A stretch of 64,000 nt of DNA from Cordia subcordata (GCA_028554755.1 JAPTOF010000019.1:444001-508000); one strand, 5' to 3'. Positions 12,600 through 25,564 are shown, numbered from the stretch's first letter. Notes: a model not told the origin generated them from the letters alone. Numbers and translations are program-made.

Positions 12600-14015
12600 T
12601 TATAATTATTCTCAGGTAATTTTCTTTTTAAAGCCAACCTGTGTACTTAATTTGTACTAATCCACTTACCCAGTCTATGACTATTTCTCAAGCTAGCTAT
12701 TTTGAAAATGATCAAGTCACTAAATCAATTTTTCATCAAGTCCATGCAAGAATTGACCACAATTGGGCCACTCGTCGTTACCGAACCATGGGAGTAAATT
12801 TTTTCCTGAGACATTGCTCAATCTTTGGTTAGGCTGGTCCTCAATTGGCCCGCTGACAGACTATTGCTAATATAAGATGCTAAAATGTTTAGTAAATAGG
12901 TATTTGTAAGTAAAAGTGATAAGTAAATTGATTAAAAATGATCTTTTATTAATTAATGTTATAAAATCATCTAATTTTTGAATGATAAAAAAGTAAATAA
13001 AAAAAAAGTGTTACTCCCCTATTTTTTCCTCAACTTATAATCACCTAAATCAAACAGGTTCTAAGTCATCTTGTAAATCAAACAGGTTCTAAATCAATAT
13101 TTTTAATTTTTTTTATTTTGAATCAATATTATATTTTGTATAATTTGTAATAAAAATAAAAAATTACCAGATATTACATAACTTATTCAAAGTATTTGAA
13201 AAAACAAGAAAAAAGTGACAAGAAGGAGATTTGGCGGTGGACCAAAGTAGAGGTTTGGCCCTCATTGTCCTCTTGTCTGATTGAATCTTTCTCGTCTATC
13301 ATGGAAAACCTCCCAAAACTCTAACTCTATTATAGACTTAGAATAAGTGGGACTAGAGAACAAAGAATCGAGAAAAAATTCTTTCAAAGCCAGTGCTTGA
13401 GCTAATATTAGAACTGGAGCAAATTTTAGTATGCAATAATTTAAAAGTTAATGCAAGAATCAAATTTCAGGGGGAAAAAAGAATTGGAGAAGTAAATTTT
13501 TTTCCAATGAATTAGCAATCTAAATTGTTGTCAAGTTATTAGCTGAATTGAGATGTTTCAAAATTGATTAACATAATAAATCTACTACATAAATCAACAA
13601 TATCAAAACTTGTGCATCTTATGAGTCATATCATCATTACCTTAAAGTGTTTTTCCAAGATAGGAGTATAGTCTACCAACCAAATTAAATAGGAAATCAT
13701 GATAGGCTGGGATTACGAGTATAGTAGACCAGAATGTGAATGATTAAAGTTGGTCGAATTACTATGTTTGATTGAGCCATGACTCACATTCTATTCGTGT
13801 GCCGACAGGACATAAAGGTTTAAAACAAGTGGTATATGCATGGGTTGGGTATACAATGAGACTGACTGTATATGATAGGACTACGAGAACACCAACAGTG
13901 CTTTTTGTTAAACAGAGTCACCAATTATCATGAATTATTTAATAATTGATATGGAGGCCTTATGACGGTTCAAAGCGAAAGAGCTATCTAGCATATTGTT
14001 GTAGTACTAGACAAT
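12600..14015. other. Intergenic
   Basis: No gene is recognised. A short duplicated phrase (aaatcaaacaggttctaa) occurs near 13047 and 13076. The rest is ordinary AT-rich spacer. Confidence 0.4.
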
Positions 14016-14325
14016 CACTACAATAGCTAATAGGGAACCGTTTTATCGCCAATTATATGGGTGTTGGTTATTTTAAAATTATCGTTAGTATAAGCGTTGG
14101 CTATTTAAAACACCGCTTATATAAAGTTCACAAAAGAAAATCACACCATATTTCATTCACGGTTCAAATCTTGAATATTCTTCATTGTAGGACTCTATAT
14201 TTATACCATCTATTAATCAAGCTGCAGATACATTTATTAATTATCTTGTATAACAATATATCTATGTATTACCTAAACGCCTGCCTATATCTAGGACCGC
14301 CGGCTATTCTTCGTCATTTTGTAGT
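14016..14325. mobile_element. Possible short CACTA-type remnant
   Basis: It starts CACTACAATAGC and ends cattttgtagta, close to the CACTACAA...TTGTAGTG ends of CACTA (En/Spm) elements. Subterminal GCGTTGGCTATTT-like words recur. The last base is A instead of G and no 3-bp target duplication is obvious, so the call is tentative. Confidence 0.35.
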
Positions 14326-16066
14326 AAAACTATCGCCTATTCCTCGTCAAAATATTTATATTACCAATTTACCACTATATAATAAGGTTTTGAATAATTT
14401 AAATAAGTTACTTAAATTATTTTAGGAAGCAGAAAATTGATTAATTATCAAAAAGAAAAAATTATATAGAATAAGTGGCTAATTAAAAGGATCTTAAATA
14501 AAGGTCAATAAAATCATATGGGCAAAAGTTACACCCGAAACGTTCATTATAATTCGATATGGTGGGACTTTTTTGATTTTTTCAACCACTTGTGTTATCC
14601 CATAATTTCATGGTGGGACTTTATAAATTGATTTTAGCTAGCTCCATGCATATTTCAGCCATTCTTGTTTCTCCTACTTCGGCCATACAGAATCTTAAAC
14701 CCTGTAAGTCGTCGTAGCTCCAAGAGTAGTTTTTCTTTCGTGACAGATGACACACTTTTCCCCCCTACTTTAGCGAGGTAATTTTCCATACAATTTCTCT
14801 CTTTTGAGTAATAATGTCATGTTTTCATTTAGATATTGCTTCAAGGCGGTTTATTGCATTTCGCCAAGCACGTAGCATTTCCTTATGTTTCTTAATGAAA
14901 TCCTTTAAACTGTATATGGGATTGGTCCTTTATTCATTTTATGTAATTAGCATAGTAGAAAGACCACAAAAAGGAATATGATGGCATTAAATGGGTTTCT
15001 CTGTTTGCAGATATTTTCTTTTCCTCGCTAAGCAAGCAAGAGCAGCAACCTGCTTTTGATATCCAAACTTCAAATTAACTTGTGGCAGCTAATTATGGAG
15101 TAATAATATAAATTATTCTTATATAAAGTAAAAATTTGCCAACTTGTATACCTCCTAACAAAGCCTCTAATTAAACGTTTCCATGACAGCTCAAAAGTCA
15201 AAAGCAAGAAACGACTATAAAAAAAAAAAAAAAAAAAAAAAGCTTACGTTGGGAGGATATTATATATTGGTCAAAGCAGCAAAAACAGAAAATGGTTTTT
15301 CACCTTGTCTGGGAGTAAAGTCTAAAAAGGTGAAGGCAACGCAAAAATTGAGAGGGTAATCACGTAGTGTTTTTCTTTTTTTGGGGGCATAAATAAAACA
15401 ATATAAATGTAGCCGTGCGCATTAGTGATCCGCCACGGACTTGTCACCGGCTTACAACTTGTAGCAAATTCAGATTTAGAAGAGGGACCCAAAAAAAAAA
15501 AAAGGAATAAAAAAAAAAAGAAAAGAACAAACACAGAGGAAGTCGATCAGCAACAAATGCTTTTAGAAGGTGCAGCAAATTGAAAGTGAAAGTAATTTAT
15601 GTGGCCATTGATTAACTAAAGCACCTCAAGCACTTGCATCAATCAGAGAATCAATTTGTTAACATTCTCATCCCTCCATCTTTCCTAATTATAGCACAAG
15701 CATGTTCATCATCTTTTCTAAGAAAGCTTCGGTAAGAGTAATAATCAACTACCTAAAGAATAGACAATGCGATGTCGGTCAACGCTACCAGCCAGACCAT
15801 CCTTTGCATTATTGGGAAACACTGAGCTGGTTCCGTACTTCATAGGACTCAAAAGCAAATCTCGTAATTAATGCTTGGGGGGGGGGGGGGGTCATCATTT
15901 GCTTGAACTTAATTTCATCATTGATCCCTTCAAAATCTTGCCTCCACCACTAGTTTCATTCAAGAAATGTAAAGACAGAATTAGAACTTCGGAAAATTTT
16001 GAAGCTCTTGTTAACCAGTGAGCTTTCAGGTCCAACCCAAAACTACAGGAATTAGATGTTTTCATA
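14326..16066. other. Intergenic, 3' side of ANT
   Basis: No gene is seen. It has a ~23-base poly-A run (about 15219-15241), A-runs at 15490-15520 and a poly-G run near 15877-15890. The part next to 16066 probably contains the ANT 3' UTR. Confidence 0.4.
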
Positions 16067-19000
16067 CTATGATGTATCTTTCCACGCCGCGAAGACGGCT
16101 GACATATGGGGCCCCATCAGCTGAGCTTCTGGTTGGATCCAGGAGTTTGTAGTAGTTTTTCCACAGGCAAAAAGCTTTGGTGTTGATGATGCGGCCTCAG
16201 CTGAGCTTCTGGTTGGCTCATCGACTTGTTGCTGATTAGAGTTGGTTGTGTCAACTCCAATCAAACCATTTACAGCGATAGGGAACAATGAAGTATTCAG
16301 ATGATCTTCATGATGATCACCTGGTGAAATGCGATGATGAGGTTGACCAGAATTGTGTTGGGGAAATGTCATCGTCCAATTTGCTTCATGATCACCTTGG
16401 GATATATTAGCTTCGTCAATGTGGTGGATCCTTTCCAGGTTGTTGCGCCTGGCCAATTCACCACTAAGAAGCGTACTGCTCGCCATAATTTTCTCCACAT
16501 CATACCTTGGTATGTCAAAGTTGGTGACAGCATTCACACCCCGGAATTTTATTGCTGCTATATCATAAGCTTCAGCAGCTTCCTCTTGGGTGCCTGTAAT
16601 GAATAGGTTTCAATCAAAATTAAGAAGCAGATGCAGATTTCCCACTAGACTCCGTGCATAATTATCACAAGTAACTTCGGAAATGAAAACTATATAAGAT
16701 TAAAAAAGGCATTAGCCAGTTGTAGAATCCATAAGTTTTTACAATGAGATTTTGCTAAGACGTGATCAAAATAGATGGTCCTTTGATAATATGACTATAA
16801 TTTAAATCGTTCTCATTATTGTAAAAAAAAAAAAAATTCATTCTCACTGACAAATCTAAATACATTTTTTTTTAATGTACGAACAGTTGGGAACTCACTG
16901 AATGTTCCAAGGTACAGGTCTTTGTTTCCGGCCACACGGCCAATTCGAGCTTGCCACCTTCCATGTTGGTGATGTCTGCTAAAAAGAACAAGACAAGAAC
17001 AGAGCCTTTAGTTTTCACAATCTTCCAATCTAAACAATTAAGATTGTAGTCGTTCAATTGTGATCGGTGTAATAAGACCTTGTTACTCCTCTATACATTG
17101 AAGCACCCCTTGAGAAACCGCTGCTCTTCCTAAGTTTAAAGAAAAACAACCCAAAACTAGCTTAGGAGAAAGTATAAATGGAAATTGAAAAGATAACAAC
17201 GCAGAGACTATGATTTAGGGAGAGCGGCAAAAAGGTTACCTCCTCAAGTGCGCAACATATTCTTGTCTTGTCATGTTCTTCATCTCTTCGAGCTCTTGTT
17301 GGTAGTTTTCCAACTAATTGCAGTAGGGAAGAAATGAAACGAATCTATGTATTGAGGCTCACGGAAAACGGAAGAAAAAATGAACCTAAAACCAAACGAA
17401 AAAGGAGATAGTACCGGGAAATTAATATGGGTTGAAGGCCCCCAATATTTGAGTGCCGCCAAATCATAAGCCCTCGCAGCTTTTTCTTCCATATCATAAC
17501 CCCCTGCAACTCACGAGTTGTTTCAGGCACAATATATAAACTGGGCAGCAGCTCATTGCTGAGATCAAAACAGCAGAGGACTAAATAAATGGAAAATAGG
17601 CTTACCTAAATAAACTGATAGCCATTCAATGTTAGAGTGGCAGCCCCATGCAAGAACGAAACATGATTAAGTTAGCGAGTGCAAGAAATGCAACAAAAAT
17701 TGATACACTGCTAATTATCACGTCACCATGGATTTTGTTTCAACATGACTAACCTTGCCTTCCTTTCCTACTTTGGCCTTCTTTCTTGCAACTATTGTCC
17801 CATAGATGGGCTTCGTATCTACCTGTCCACCTGTGCCTGGTGAATCGATAGCCCAGTGCAAGACATTCTTAGATGTTACAGATTAATAAGCTGTAAATGA
17901 ACAATACTTTAATCACCTTCAGAAAGATAGGAAACAGAAGCAGCATAAACAAATATATGCTTTCTTGCAGCCATGTAAGAGGCAACTTCAGCATCAGAGA
18001 ACCCACAGGTGAATAAAGAAGAAGAAAAATTGAAATACCAACAAGCTAGCAAAGATCTAACCTTGTGACACCCCTATACTGTGAGGTTCGTTGACCAAAT
18101 GTGTCTATGGACTTTCTATGAACAATTTGCTTGTATTCCACCTTTTGAGACCCTCTTTTCTTGGTATCCATGGCCGCATTGGATTCAGTCACAGTAGGTG
18201 ATATTTGCTGAGAACCAGTGACACAGCTCTTCTGAGAACCAGGGCTCATTGATAAGCTAAGAGAATGCAGATCCCCATACCCGATTGCACTAATATGCCC
18301 AGAATCATCCCCTGCAGACTCACCCATCCACCCCATCATTTTCTGTTCCAAACCACTTGTATAATTCCTTGAAACCCAGTTTCTCATGTTCGAAATCCCA
18401 TCGTTTTCTACAGCTGTTGGGAACTGAAGATTGCAATCGGAAAGCTGAGCATCTTTAGTCGTCTCCTCTTCTGATGCCTGGTACAGTTGATGGCCTCTGT
18501 ATGCGGAGAAATCTTGGTATTGTTGAATCTGAACCTGAATCTGCTGCTGCTTAGAGTTGCCTTGGGGATGGTTCAAGAAATCTTGACCATTGGTGTCATG
18601 GTTTGGGTTCTGATTGTAGTACATGCTGTCTAAACTAAGAGCCATGCTTCCCCTGTCACAGCCTGCATAGTGATGGGTCCCGATTGTTGCACCACCTATG
18701 AAATCTTCCACCTTGGGAGTTGAAGCTACCATACCTTCACAGTAGAAGTTAAAATGCAAAAAGATTCCCGTGAGTGTGAAATGAACAGTATACTAATGCA
18801 CGGGAGGAAAATAAACCCAGACACGAGTGCTAAAGTAGAGCAAAAAGAGCAATGTGTGAGCTCCAACCTTGTGGTGGTGACCTGTCGACAGCTTCCAGCA
18901 TGCACAATGACCCATCAGGCTTGAGTGGCATTACAGACAAAGAAGAGTAAAAACTGGCCGCGTCTTCACTTTCAACCCCATAGAAAATGCCAGGATAGCT

Positions 19001-19174
19001 GAAATGCGTAGGATGATGACGACTGGAAAAACTTGTTGGGACAGCGGTAGAAGAAATAGCATTAGAGCAAGGCTGATGGGCAGAAGGACCCTCGGCCGTG
19101 TTGTTAACATTCTGATGAGGAGAAAGAGAAAAACCTAACCAGTGATTATTATTATTGTTCCCCATGGATTTCAT
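16067..19174 (-). CDS. ANT: AINTEGUMENTA (ANT) orthologue, AP2-domain transcription factor, nine exons
   Basis: Exons, in order of translation: 19174-18868, 18734-18062, 17836-17754, 17614-17606, 17503-17415, 17313-17240, 17129-17079, 16975-16899, 16593-16067. All borders are GT-AG, phases agree, and the sum is 1890 nt (629 residues plus stop). AP2 repeat 1 covers about 322-387 ([20 protein letters not shown]) and repeat 2 about 424-483 ([20 protein letters not shown]), joined by the conserved linker with [16 protein letters not shown]-specific marks outside the domains are [60 protein letters not shown] and a C-terminal VFAAW. In Arabidopsis ANT is a nuclear activator of cell proliferation in ovules and lateral organs. 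It is longer than AtANT (555 residues) because of Gln/Asn-rich N-terminal sequence. The start is the first Met (MKSMGNNNN), as in AtANT. Confidence 0.95.
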
Positions 19175-19412
19175 TTCTTTTCTCTACTTCCCCACTTATA
19201 ACAGATTCTTTTTAAATTTCTCTTGGTGCAAAGGCTACCCAATCATTGGGAAATATATAAACTAATCATTTATATACCACTCTCCTCTTTGTTTCCCTCC
19301 ACTTGAAACTGGTTCATATTTTTGTCTTTTAGCTGCAGAATAAGTTAACCATAAATTTAAAAGAAAGACCAAACTCCACTGCAAGGCAGCTGAATCTATG
19401 GTTTCTCTCTTT

Positions 19413-19443
<31 letters not shown>

Positions 19444-20573
19444 GAAAGGATTTGTAAAGAGATGAAAGCAGGTCCCTTTATTACTAAACAAAAAGAACGA
19501 GTTACGTTACAGCAAGCAATGCCGGGCATCCTTCCTGCATTCCCATAGGGATCTGTGTTTGAGAAAGACGTCCGTCTTCTTTTACTTACCCCCCCCCCCT
19601 CGCTCCACACTGCCTTCCCTCTTTTCCTTTTACCTTTTTTTTTTCCCCTTCTTATTTTTCTACATGATTACATTTACTAGTAGTATACTTTGTTGAAATA
19701 TATACAACATATCTTTAAAAGACCTTGATTTAGTTAACCATGCAATATTATTATTATTATTATTGTTGTTGTTATCAGAAAACTTTTTTTAGGAAAAAAA
19801 AAAAAAAGGCAATGAGTGTATATTGGCTATGGAAGCTGAAAATTAAAGTGATGATGGGTTGATTATACATTAGGTGTTAGTGCATGCATCGATATTTTGC
19901 ATGACACAGATTTCATGGGGACAGGTTTTCCAATTGCAAATAATTCATTTGAAAAGAGAAGAATAATAAGGTGGGATAGCAACGTTGAGAGACGCAGGTG
20001 GGAATGTGGACTTGAGAGGTGACCCGGCCCCTTTTTCTAATATTAGTAATGATGAGTAAGTACAATCATCCACAAGAGACCCCATTTTTCTCTCTCTTTA
20101 TTTTCTAAAATAAACTCTATGTAGTGCATGAGACTATCCATTAATCCGGCAGGACGGTGGCTTTTTTGCTACCCCTCCAAATTACTTTACTTTCTTGTGT
20201 TTTCATCACCCTGCTTTTGGTGAGAAAGCAGATGGGGATCGGATGGGTAAGTGAGGGTTCTTTCTCGTCTCTGTCTGCTTGCTTATTTAGATACGGCTAA
20301 GTCAATATAGTATTTTCTATGTATTAATTAATATGGTTTCCTAAATTGTCTTGATTAGGTTATTTAACTAGTGTGCTCAGTCCATTAATATGCTGTCCGG
20401 GATTGAAACATCATGTTATAGGAATTCAATGCTTAAGCTTGAAACCCGACTATATATGTATATATATTAAATTAAAGGTAATATATAGCAGATAATCTTT
20501 AGAATTCCAAAATTCAGTTGGGTGTAACCTTAATTTGTATTTTATCACATATCTGTAGATCTATAGCTAGCAT

Positions 20574-20624
<51 letters not shown>

Positions 20625-20739
20625 AAAAGCCCGTACTGGTAACAGGTATATATCGAATTTTCAAAGGAGAGAAATATTTTAATTTATCTAAAATCTCTCA
20701 AATTAAGAGGACAATTGAAACTAAAGCACGAGTAATTCT
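19175..20739. promoter_or_regulatory. ANT upstream region and probable 5' UTR
   Basis: It lies between the ANT start and the 3' end of the SDR gene, so it should hold the ANT promoter. The strand-specific (GA)n tract (CT on the plus strand, 19420-19442) is common in plant 5' leaders. A C-run lies at about 19590-19599 and (TA)n at 20579-20620. TATA box and start site were not fixed. Confidence 0.5.
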
Positions 20740-21591
20740 TTAGAGAAACTTCTTGTTTATCTTGAATCGTGAAGAGAAAAAGAGATCTCTCACCCACAGG
20801 GGGGAATAAGAAAGCAACCCAAACAAGCCACTCATGTGACCAAATACAATCTGTTTAGGAGGTTTAGGACGCAAAACGTTGCTCGCGACATGCCTGGCAA
20901 ATAATGTTGCATCCGTTGCTTTACCACCTTGGGAAGCATTTGCCCTTTCAGCTATTGATTCTTTGAACTTGTCATAAAGCTTCCAATGATCGTCATATTT
21001 TGTTAATCGCTCCGTGCCGTGCCTCCCAAAATTCGATCGTATGGCCCCTGGAATCACCAGCACTACGTTGATATCAAATGGTCGTAACTCAACTCTCAAA
21101 CTGTGTGACAAGGCATGCACAGCAGCCTTGGTAGCACAGTAAGACCCTCCCCAAGGTGTTGGCACCTTCCCCACCACACTCCCTATGTTTACAATAGTTC
21201 CGCTGCGTTCTGCCGCCATGTGAGGCACCACTTGCTGCACCATCCTTAATTGCCCCAGTGTATTGATGTCATAAGCTTTCCTGATTTCATTCAATGGAAG
21301 TTCGGCTAGAGGACCCACGCTTCCTATACCAGCATTATTTATCAAGATATCAATTCTCCCCCGTTTGGATATGATTGTTTCCACTGCATTTGCTACGCTT
21401 TCATCTGAAGAGACATCGAGCTCAAGTGTCTCGATTTTTATGTCTGATTGCAGTTCTAATAAATCAGGCATGCGCTGAGGGATGTCTGTTGCGAAGACGT
21501 GACAATTTTGCTCCGCAAACGACTTGCAATATTCGTAACCAATGCCTCCTTTGGCACAGCCTGTTATTAGAACAACCTTCTTGCCACTCAT
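20740..21591 (-). CDS. Classical short-chain dehydrogenase/reductase (AYR1-like)
   Basis: Single-exon 283-residue NAD(P)-dependent oxidoreductase. The Rossmann glycine motif is TGCAKGGIG (10-18), the acidic residue after strand 2 is D36, and NNAG is at 85-88. The catalytic tetrad is N110, S138, Y151 and K155 (Y-x3-K in YCATK). The insert in the glycine motif (GCAKGGIG) and the overall length are typical of the plant/yeast NADPH-dependent 1-acyldihydroxyacetone-phosphate reductase group (yeast Ayr1; Arabidopsis At5g10050). Its true substrate cannot be read from sequence. No signal peptide is present. A hydrophobic stretch near the C-terminus (about 252-270) may touch membranes. The whole active site is intact. 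Confidence 0.88.
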   Translation of the reverse strand: MSGKKVVLITGCAKGGIGYEYCKSFAEQNCHVFATDIPQRMPDLLELQSDIKIETLELDVSSDESVANAVETIISKRGRIDILINNAGIGSVGPLAELPLNEIRKAYDINTLGQLRMVQQVVPHMAAERSGTIVNIGSVVGKVPTPWGGSYCATKAAVHALSHSLRVELRPFDINVVLVIPGAIRSNFGRHGTERLTKYDDHWKLYDKFKESIAERANASQGGKATDATLFARHVASNVLRPKPPKQIVFGHMSGLFGLLSYSPLWVRDLFFSSRFKINKKFL

Positions 21592-22574
21592 GTTTCTCTA
21601 TATGGCTTGCATTATCGATTTAGTGTTTGCTCACCATATTTATAAGACCTTGAAGATCTATGGTTTCTCCGCCACTTCGGTAATGATTTGTGAAAGCTAT
21701 GTTTATATTCTGGGATATGCTTCAGGCATATGCTTGTGTCATCCTAGAAATTTTGGCGGCTAATACTTATCAGCATGATGCAGTTGTTTGGCTGAAAATC
21801 AATAATGCATGACTATTTAATATGATATTATATAAGGTGGACAAACAAATAAATTAGATGTTTGCGTCACAGGAAACAACACGGATGGGAGCAGTAACAG
21901 GATACATATACACCACGATAGTGGAACTAAGAAAACATGATACGACAGCTATATGGTAAAAAGACAATAGTTTAGTCCTTGTGGTTGGTGGGTCACATAA
22001 GAGATATACTTTTTAGATATATATATGCATCACAAGCCACAAGATTTAAACATAATTCTCCAATAACAAGTTCATAATCATTGCAAACTAATGTATTCTA
22101 GTCAAAACTCAAAAAAGAAAAACTTTTCCTCTTCAAATTCTACGGGAAAACGTATGGTGAACCCTGATCCTAAAATGTACTACTAGAGTTATCCTATTAA
22201 AAAGACATTGCTAGAGGACACTCCTTAACTGGGGCTAGTTTCTTAAAGTGTGCAATATATTTTCAACGAGTACATAAAGCCATAGTACAAGATCAGTTGA
22301 AGCATTATAATGAAGAAGGGGGACTAGCTTGGTTGAGTTTTTTCAGGTGGGTACATAAAATCCAAAGGAAATCTTAATAAGATCACGGCAACGGCCAACA
22401 GTAGTCAACAGAAAAAAGTAGATTATGGAGAAGGACAAGAGAACGCTGTGATGTCCTGCTGCTATTTGCATGAGACCTAAAGCTGTTTGAGCCACTTTCC
22501 CTTTTTAGATATAGAAGGAAAGACTTTTCCACACCGTTAAATTGCAGGTCATTAAAAACCCTTTCAAGCCTGTT
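21592..22574. other. SDR upstream region
   Basis: 5' flank of the minus-strand SDR. No other gene is seen. A (TA)-like stretch at 22016-22027 and generic AT-rich DNA. Confidence 0.4.
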
Positions 22575-22577
22575 TTA

Positions 22578-22698
22578 GAGGGTGTTAGGCTTTACTTATT
22601 TTCTGTGCTTATAAATATTTTAAAAAAATTACTTTCTTACATATTTTTTTATTATTTAAATATTTAGAAGTACCAAGTAAACAAAACCAAACACCCTC
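22578..22698. mobile_element. Short Tourist-like MITE
   Basis: The ends are GAGGGTGTTAGGCTTTACTT and, inverted, aagtaaacaaaaccaaacaccctc. TTA flanks both sides (22575-22577, 22699-22701). The 121-bp length and A/T interior fit PIF/Harbinger-derived MITEs. Confidence 0.72.
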
Positions 22699-22964
22699 TT
22701 AACCTCATTCTCTTTAATTTACTCGTCTCACTTCTATATCTCACTCTTTCTCTGTCTAAAATGTCAGTCTATGGCATGTGTGTATGGTCATATTCACATA
22801 AGATCGTCTCTATCTAGAGCCACCATAGCCATTGGTTCTTTGTCCCACTGTAGTTTACTTTGCCAAAGAGAGCTGCAAGAAAGGTCTTTCTTCTTTTCTT
22901 TTTTTTTTTTGGCTTCTTCACAAGAAAAGAAAAAGAGATCTTTCTTTTTTTGTGTTACTAACTA

Positions 22965-23075
22965 CCTATTTGGCTAAGTTTATTTGGAATTTATAAATTA
23001 TAAATAATAAAAAGTATATAAAAACTTTTTTTTTTAAAACTTATAAACTGCAAAATAAACTGAGCTAAACATACT
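22965..23075. mobile_element. Short MITE-like inverted-repeat element
   Basis: The left end CCTATTTGGCTAAGTTTATT is the imperfect inverse of the right end aaataaactgagctaaacat. CTA flanks both sides (22962-22964, 23076-23078). About 111 bp with an A/T hairpin-like interior. Confidence 0.5.
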
Positions 23076-23395
23076 CTAAGCCACCTTGCGTGAGCGATAG
23101 TAAGAACCCGTATAAGATTACACCTTTGTAAACAAGTCAAACAGTTACTAATTATTTGTATCCTTTTATTATAATATTTTCTGTAGATGCCCCCATACAC
23201 CTCATAACATTTCTTTTTATTTCTTCATCGTTTACAATTTATTTTATTTGTTACTGGATCTGCAAAAGCTAGGGACTGGCGTGATGATGTCACAGACGTC
23301 CTTTTGCACAGAGACAGACCCCACTAGATTGTCCATCACAAACAGAGAAAAGCTCCAAAATTTTGAATGAAAGGATGCAATACAATGACTCCTAT

Positions 23396-23695
23396 GTATG
23401 ACATGTTTGGTATCCAAAGGCAATTAATTAAAAAAAAAGTAATTTATACTTAATTTTTTAAATCTATATATGGTGTGATATATTTTTATGTTTTTAAGGG
23501 GTATAAATATAATTTTATTTGATTTTTGCTTATACATAAGCAATTTTTTTTTAAAAAAAAGTTGGAGAGATTGATATTTTTTTTAGTCGCTTAAAAGTCA
23601 AATTTACTTGCTTATAAGCACAATTTTATTAAATAAGGTAATTTTTATAAGCAGATTCAACCAGTTTACAAGTACTCCCAAACATCCTCCTAATT
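23396..23695. other. Possible degenerate MITE
   Basis: ATGTTTGG at the left and cccaaacat at the right are short inverse ends around an A/T-rich core containing repeated 'gcttataagca' words. No target duplication was settled. Confidence 0.3.
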
Positions 23696-23994
23696 ATTAG
23701 AAATAATAATGACATAGTAGTTGTTTGGGAGTGCTATTTTGCTGATGTTACTATAGCTGCTTAAAAGCAACAAAATAAACACTTCCATACAGGCTGATAA
23801 CCGCGTCTATAGTGGACTTGGTCTTACCAAAATTAGTAGCAGAAACCATTCTAAAATGGCACAACTGAATAGGCCCAAGAGAAAAAACAAAAAAATCTAA
23901 GGTTCAGGTCCAAAACTTACCAACGAGGCCAACTCCACACAAAAATTCCTCCTAGACTAAGCCCATTATAATGATAATCCAAAGAGAAACCAAA

Positions 23995-24128
23995 CCGAAA
24001 ACCATCGTAATTAATTACACCAAAAAATTCTACGAAGAGCCACCATGTATAGATTTAAAATCCGAAAACCATCCTAATTAATTACACCAAAAAGTAGTAC
24101 GAGGAGCCACCATATATAGATTTAAAAT
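23995..24128. repeat. 67-bp tandem duplication
   Basis: Two adjacent units (23995-24061 and 24062-24128) share almost all bases, including gccaccat and tatagatttaaaatcc. Few substitutions suggest a recent origin. Non-coding. Confidence 0.9.
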
Positions 24129-24167
24129 CCTCAAAGCAAGTTAACACACACACAGCATTAGTTTGTA

Positions 24168-24245
24168 GGTCTTGACAATTGCCTAGAAACTTTACAACTT
24201 GAGGCAGGTCTTGACAATTGCCTAGAAACTTTAAAACTTGAGGCA
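24168..24245. repeat. 39-bp tandem duplication
   Basis: Units 24168-24206 and 24207-24245 (ggtcttgacaattgcctaga and following) differ by one base. Just 40 bp from the 67-bp duplication. Confidence 0.92.
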
Positions 24246-25023
24246 AGGAAAAAAACAGGACTGGAAAATTGCAAACGGAAATGAGAGCTAGCCAACTCCA
24301 ATCCTAGCAAGGTTTTCGCCAAAACTGAGTTCACCTGCATCCATCCTCGTGGAATATACAATTCCTCATTAATCAACTCTATACAATAAGCAGCTACCAA
24401 AGATGTAGTACAATTAGGAAAAAAAAAAATGCAACCACAAAAAGGCATAATGTATAATATATAAGAACGTAACCAATATAGTGTCGGAACGAATTTAAGA
24501 TCATCATAGTGTATAAACTGATACTATTACTTTAATATTAGAATTTTTCGAAATCTCATACTCAATTCCATTACTTCAAATAGATAGTGCAATGAAACCG
24601 TTCAAGTTAGTATTGGGCGAATCAAATACCTTATTTTAGAAAGGCGTAAATAAATAGTGACCGAGATATAACTAAATAATGCTAAAACAAATATAGTTTG
24701 GATTTTAAATGAAAGTTTGCAACTGGAGTTGTATTCACAAATTAAAGGAGCAGATGAGACCCTCAGAGCCAGGGGACAACTATAAAAGTTTGGATAACAA
24801 AGAGGAGAGATTTATTTAAGGGAGGTTGATCAGTACAATTAGATGTTTGAGAAATTGCCGATGACTAGTGATGGTTAATGGACAAAAACAAGAAGACCAC
24901 GGTAGATAGAGATTTATGGTCAAATTCGAAACCATAGGAACATAATTCAGTGCAATAGAATTATTTGTGTATTTGTTGGAAAAGATTTCCTAAATGCTTT
25001 CTAATATCTTGGGCGAGGTACCC
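24246..25023. other. Intergenic
   Basis: No gene recognised on either strand. Confidence 0.4.
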
Positions 25024-25564
25024 AAGAATTTGATATTAGGAGAGCTAAGATTAAATTAAAAAGATTGACAATGTCAAACATTTTAAATATAAATAAGTGT
25101 AAAGTCCAAATCACCTTTATAAAATTATATAATAACACCTATAAAGAATAATATTTGTAAAAAAATGATCTAAGATTATCTAAAAATAAAAATTACTAGT
25201 TGAGTCAATGTTGGATTCATCACTTAAATTAGAATTTGTCAATTATCATGTCAATACAAACATTTAAACAATTCTTTTTCATATATAGATAACCAAACTA
25301 TCTTTAATAAAGTCATTTTCCATTTAAGTGAAAATTTTGCTTTGATAATTTTAATTAAAAAAAAAAAGAACTCATTTGTAGTTGTTGTTTAGACACGAAA
25401 ACTAAAAATAGATTATTATAGTAGAGAAACTATGAACTTCTAACTATTATTCAATAAAAATATTTGTACCTTAGTGTAAATTATATCAATCTATGAACTA
25501 AAAATAAGCCACTAATGTTAAATCCATGTCAATTTTCTTTATCGAACTGCTACGGTAGACAAGG
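25024..25564. repeat. Left arm of a ~0.5-kb inverted repeat
   Basis: The arm reads, inverted, like 27894-28650. Matched words include ttagttcatagattgatata, attaaaattatcaaag, aaaattttcacttaaa, aaaatgactttatta and ccaacattgact. By eye roughly three quarters of the bases agree. Low-complexity AT-rich, non-coding. Confidence 0.8.

Noticed and set aside
14057..14425. 122-codon open frame (+)
   Set aside because: It overlaps the possible CACTA remnant and its translation is Ile/Leu/Tyr-rich AT-biased sequence without any domain.
15219..15241. Poly-A run as a LINE or SINE tail
   Set aside because: No LINE coding remains or RNA polymerase III boxes precede it and no target duplication was found.
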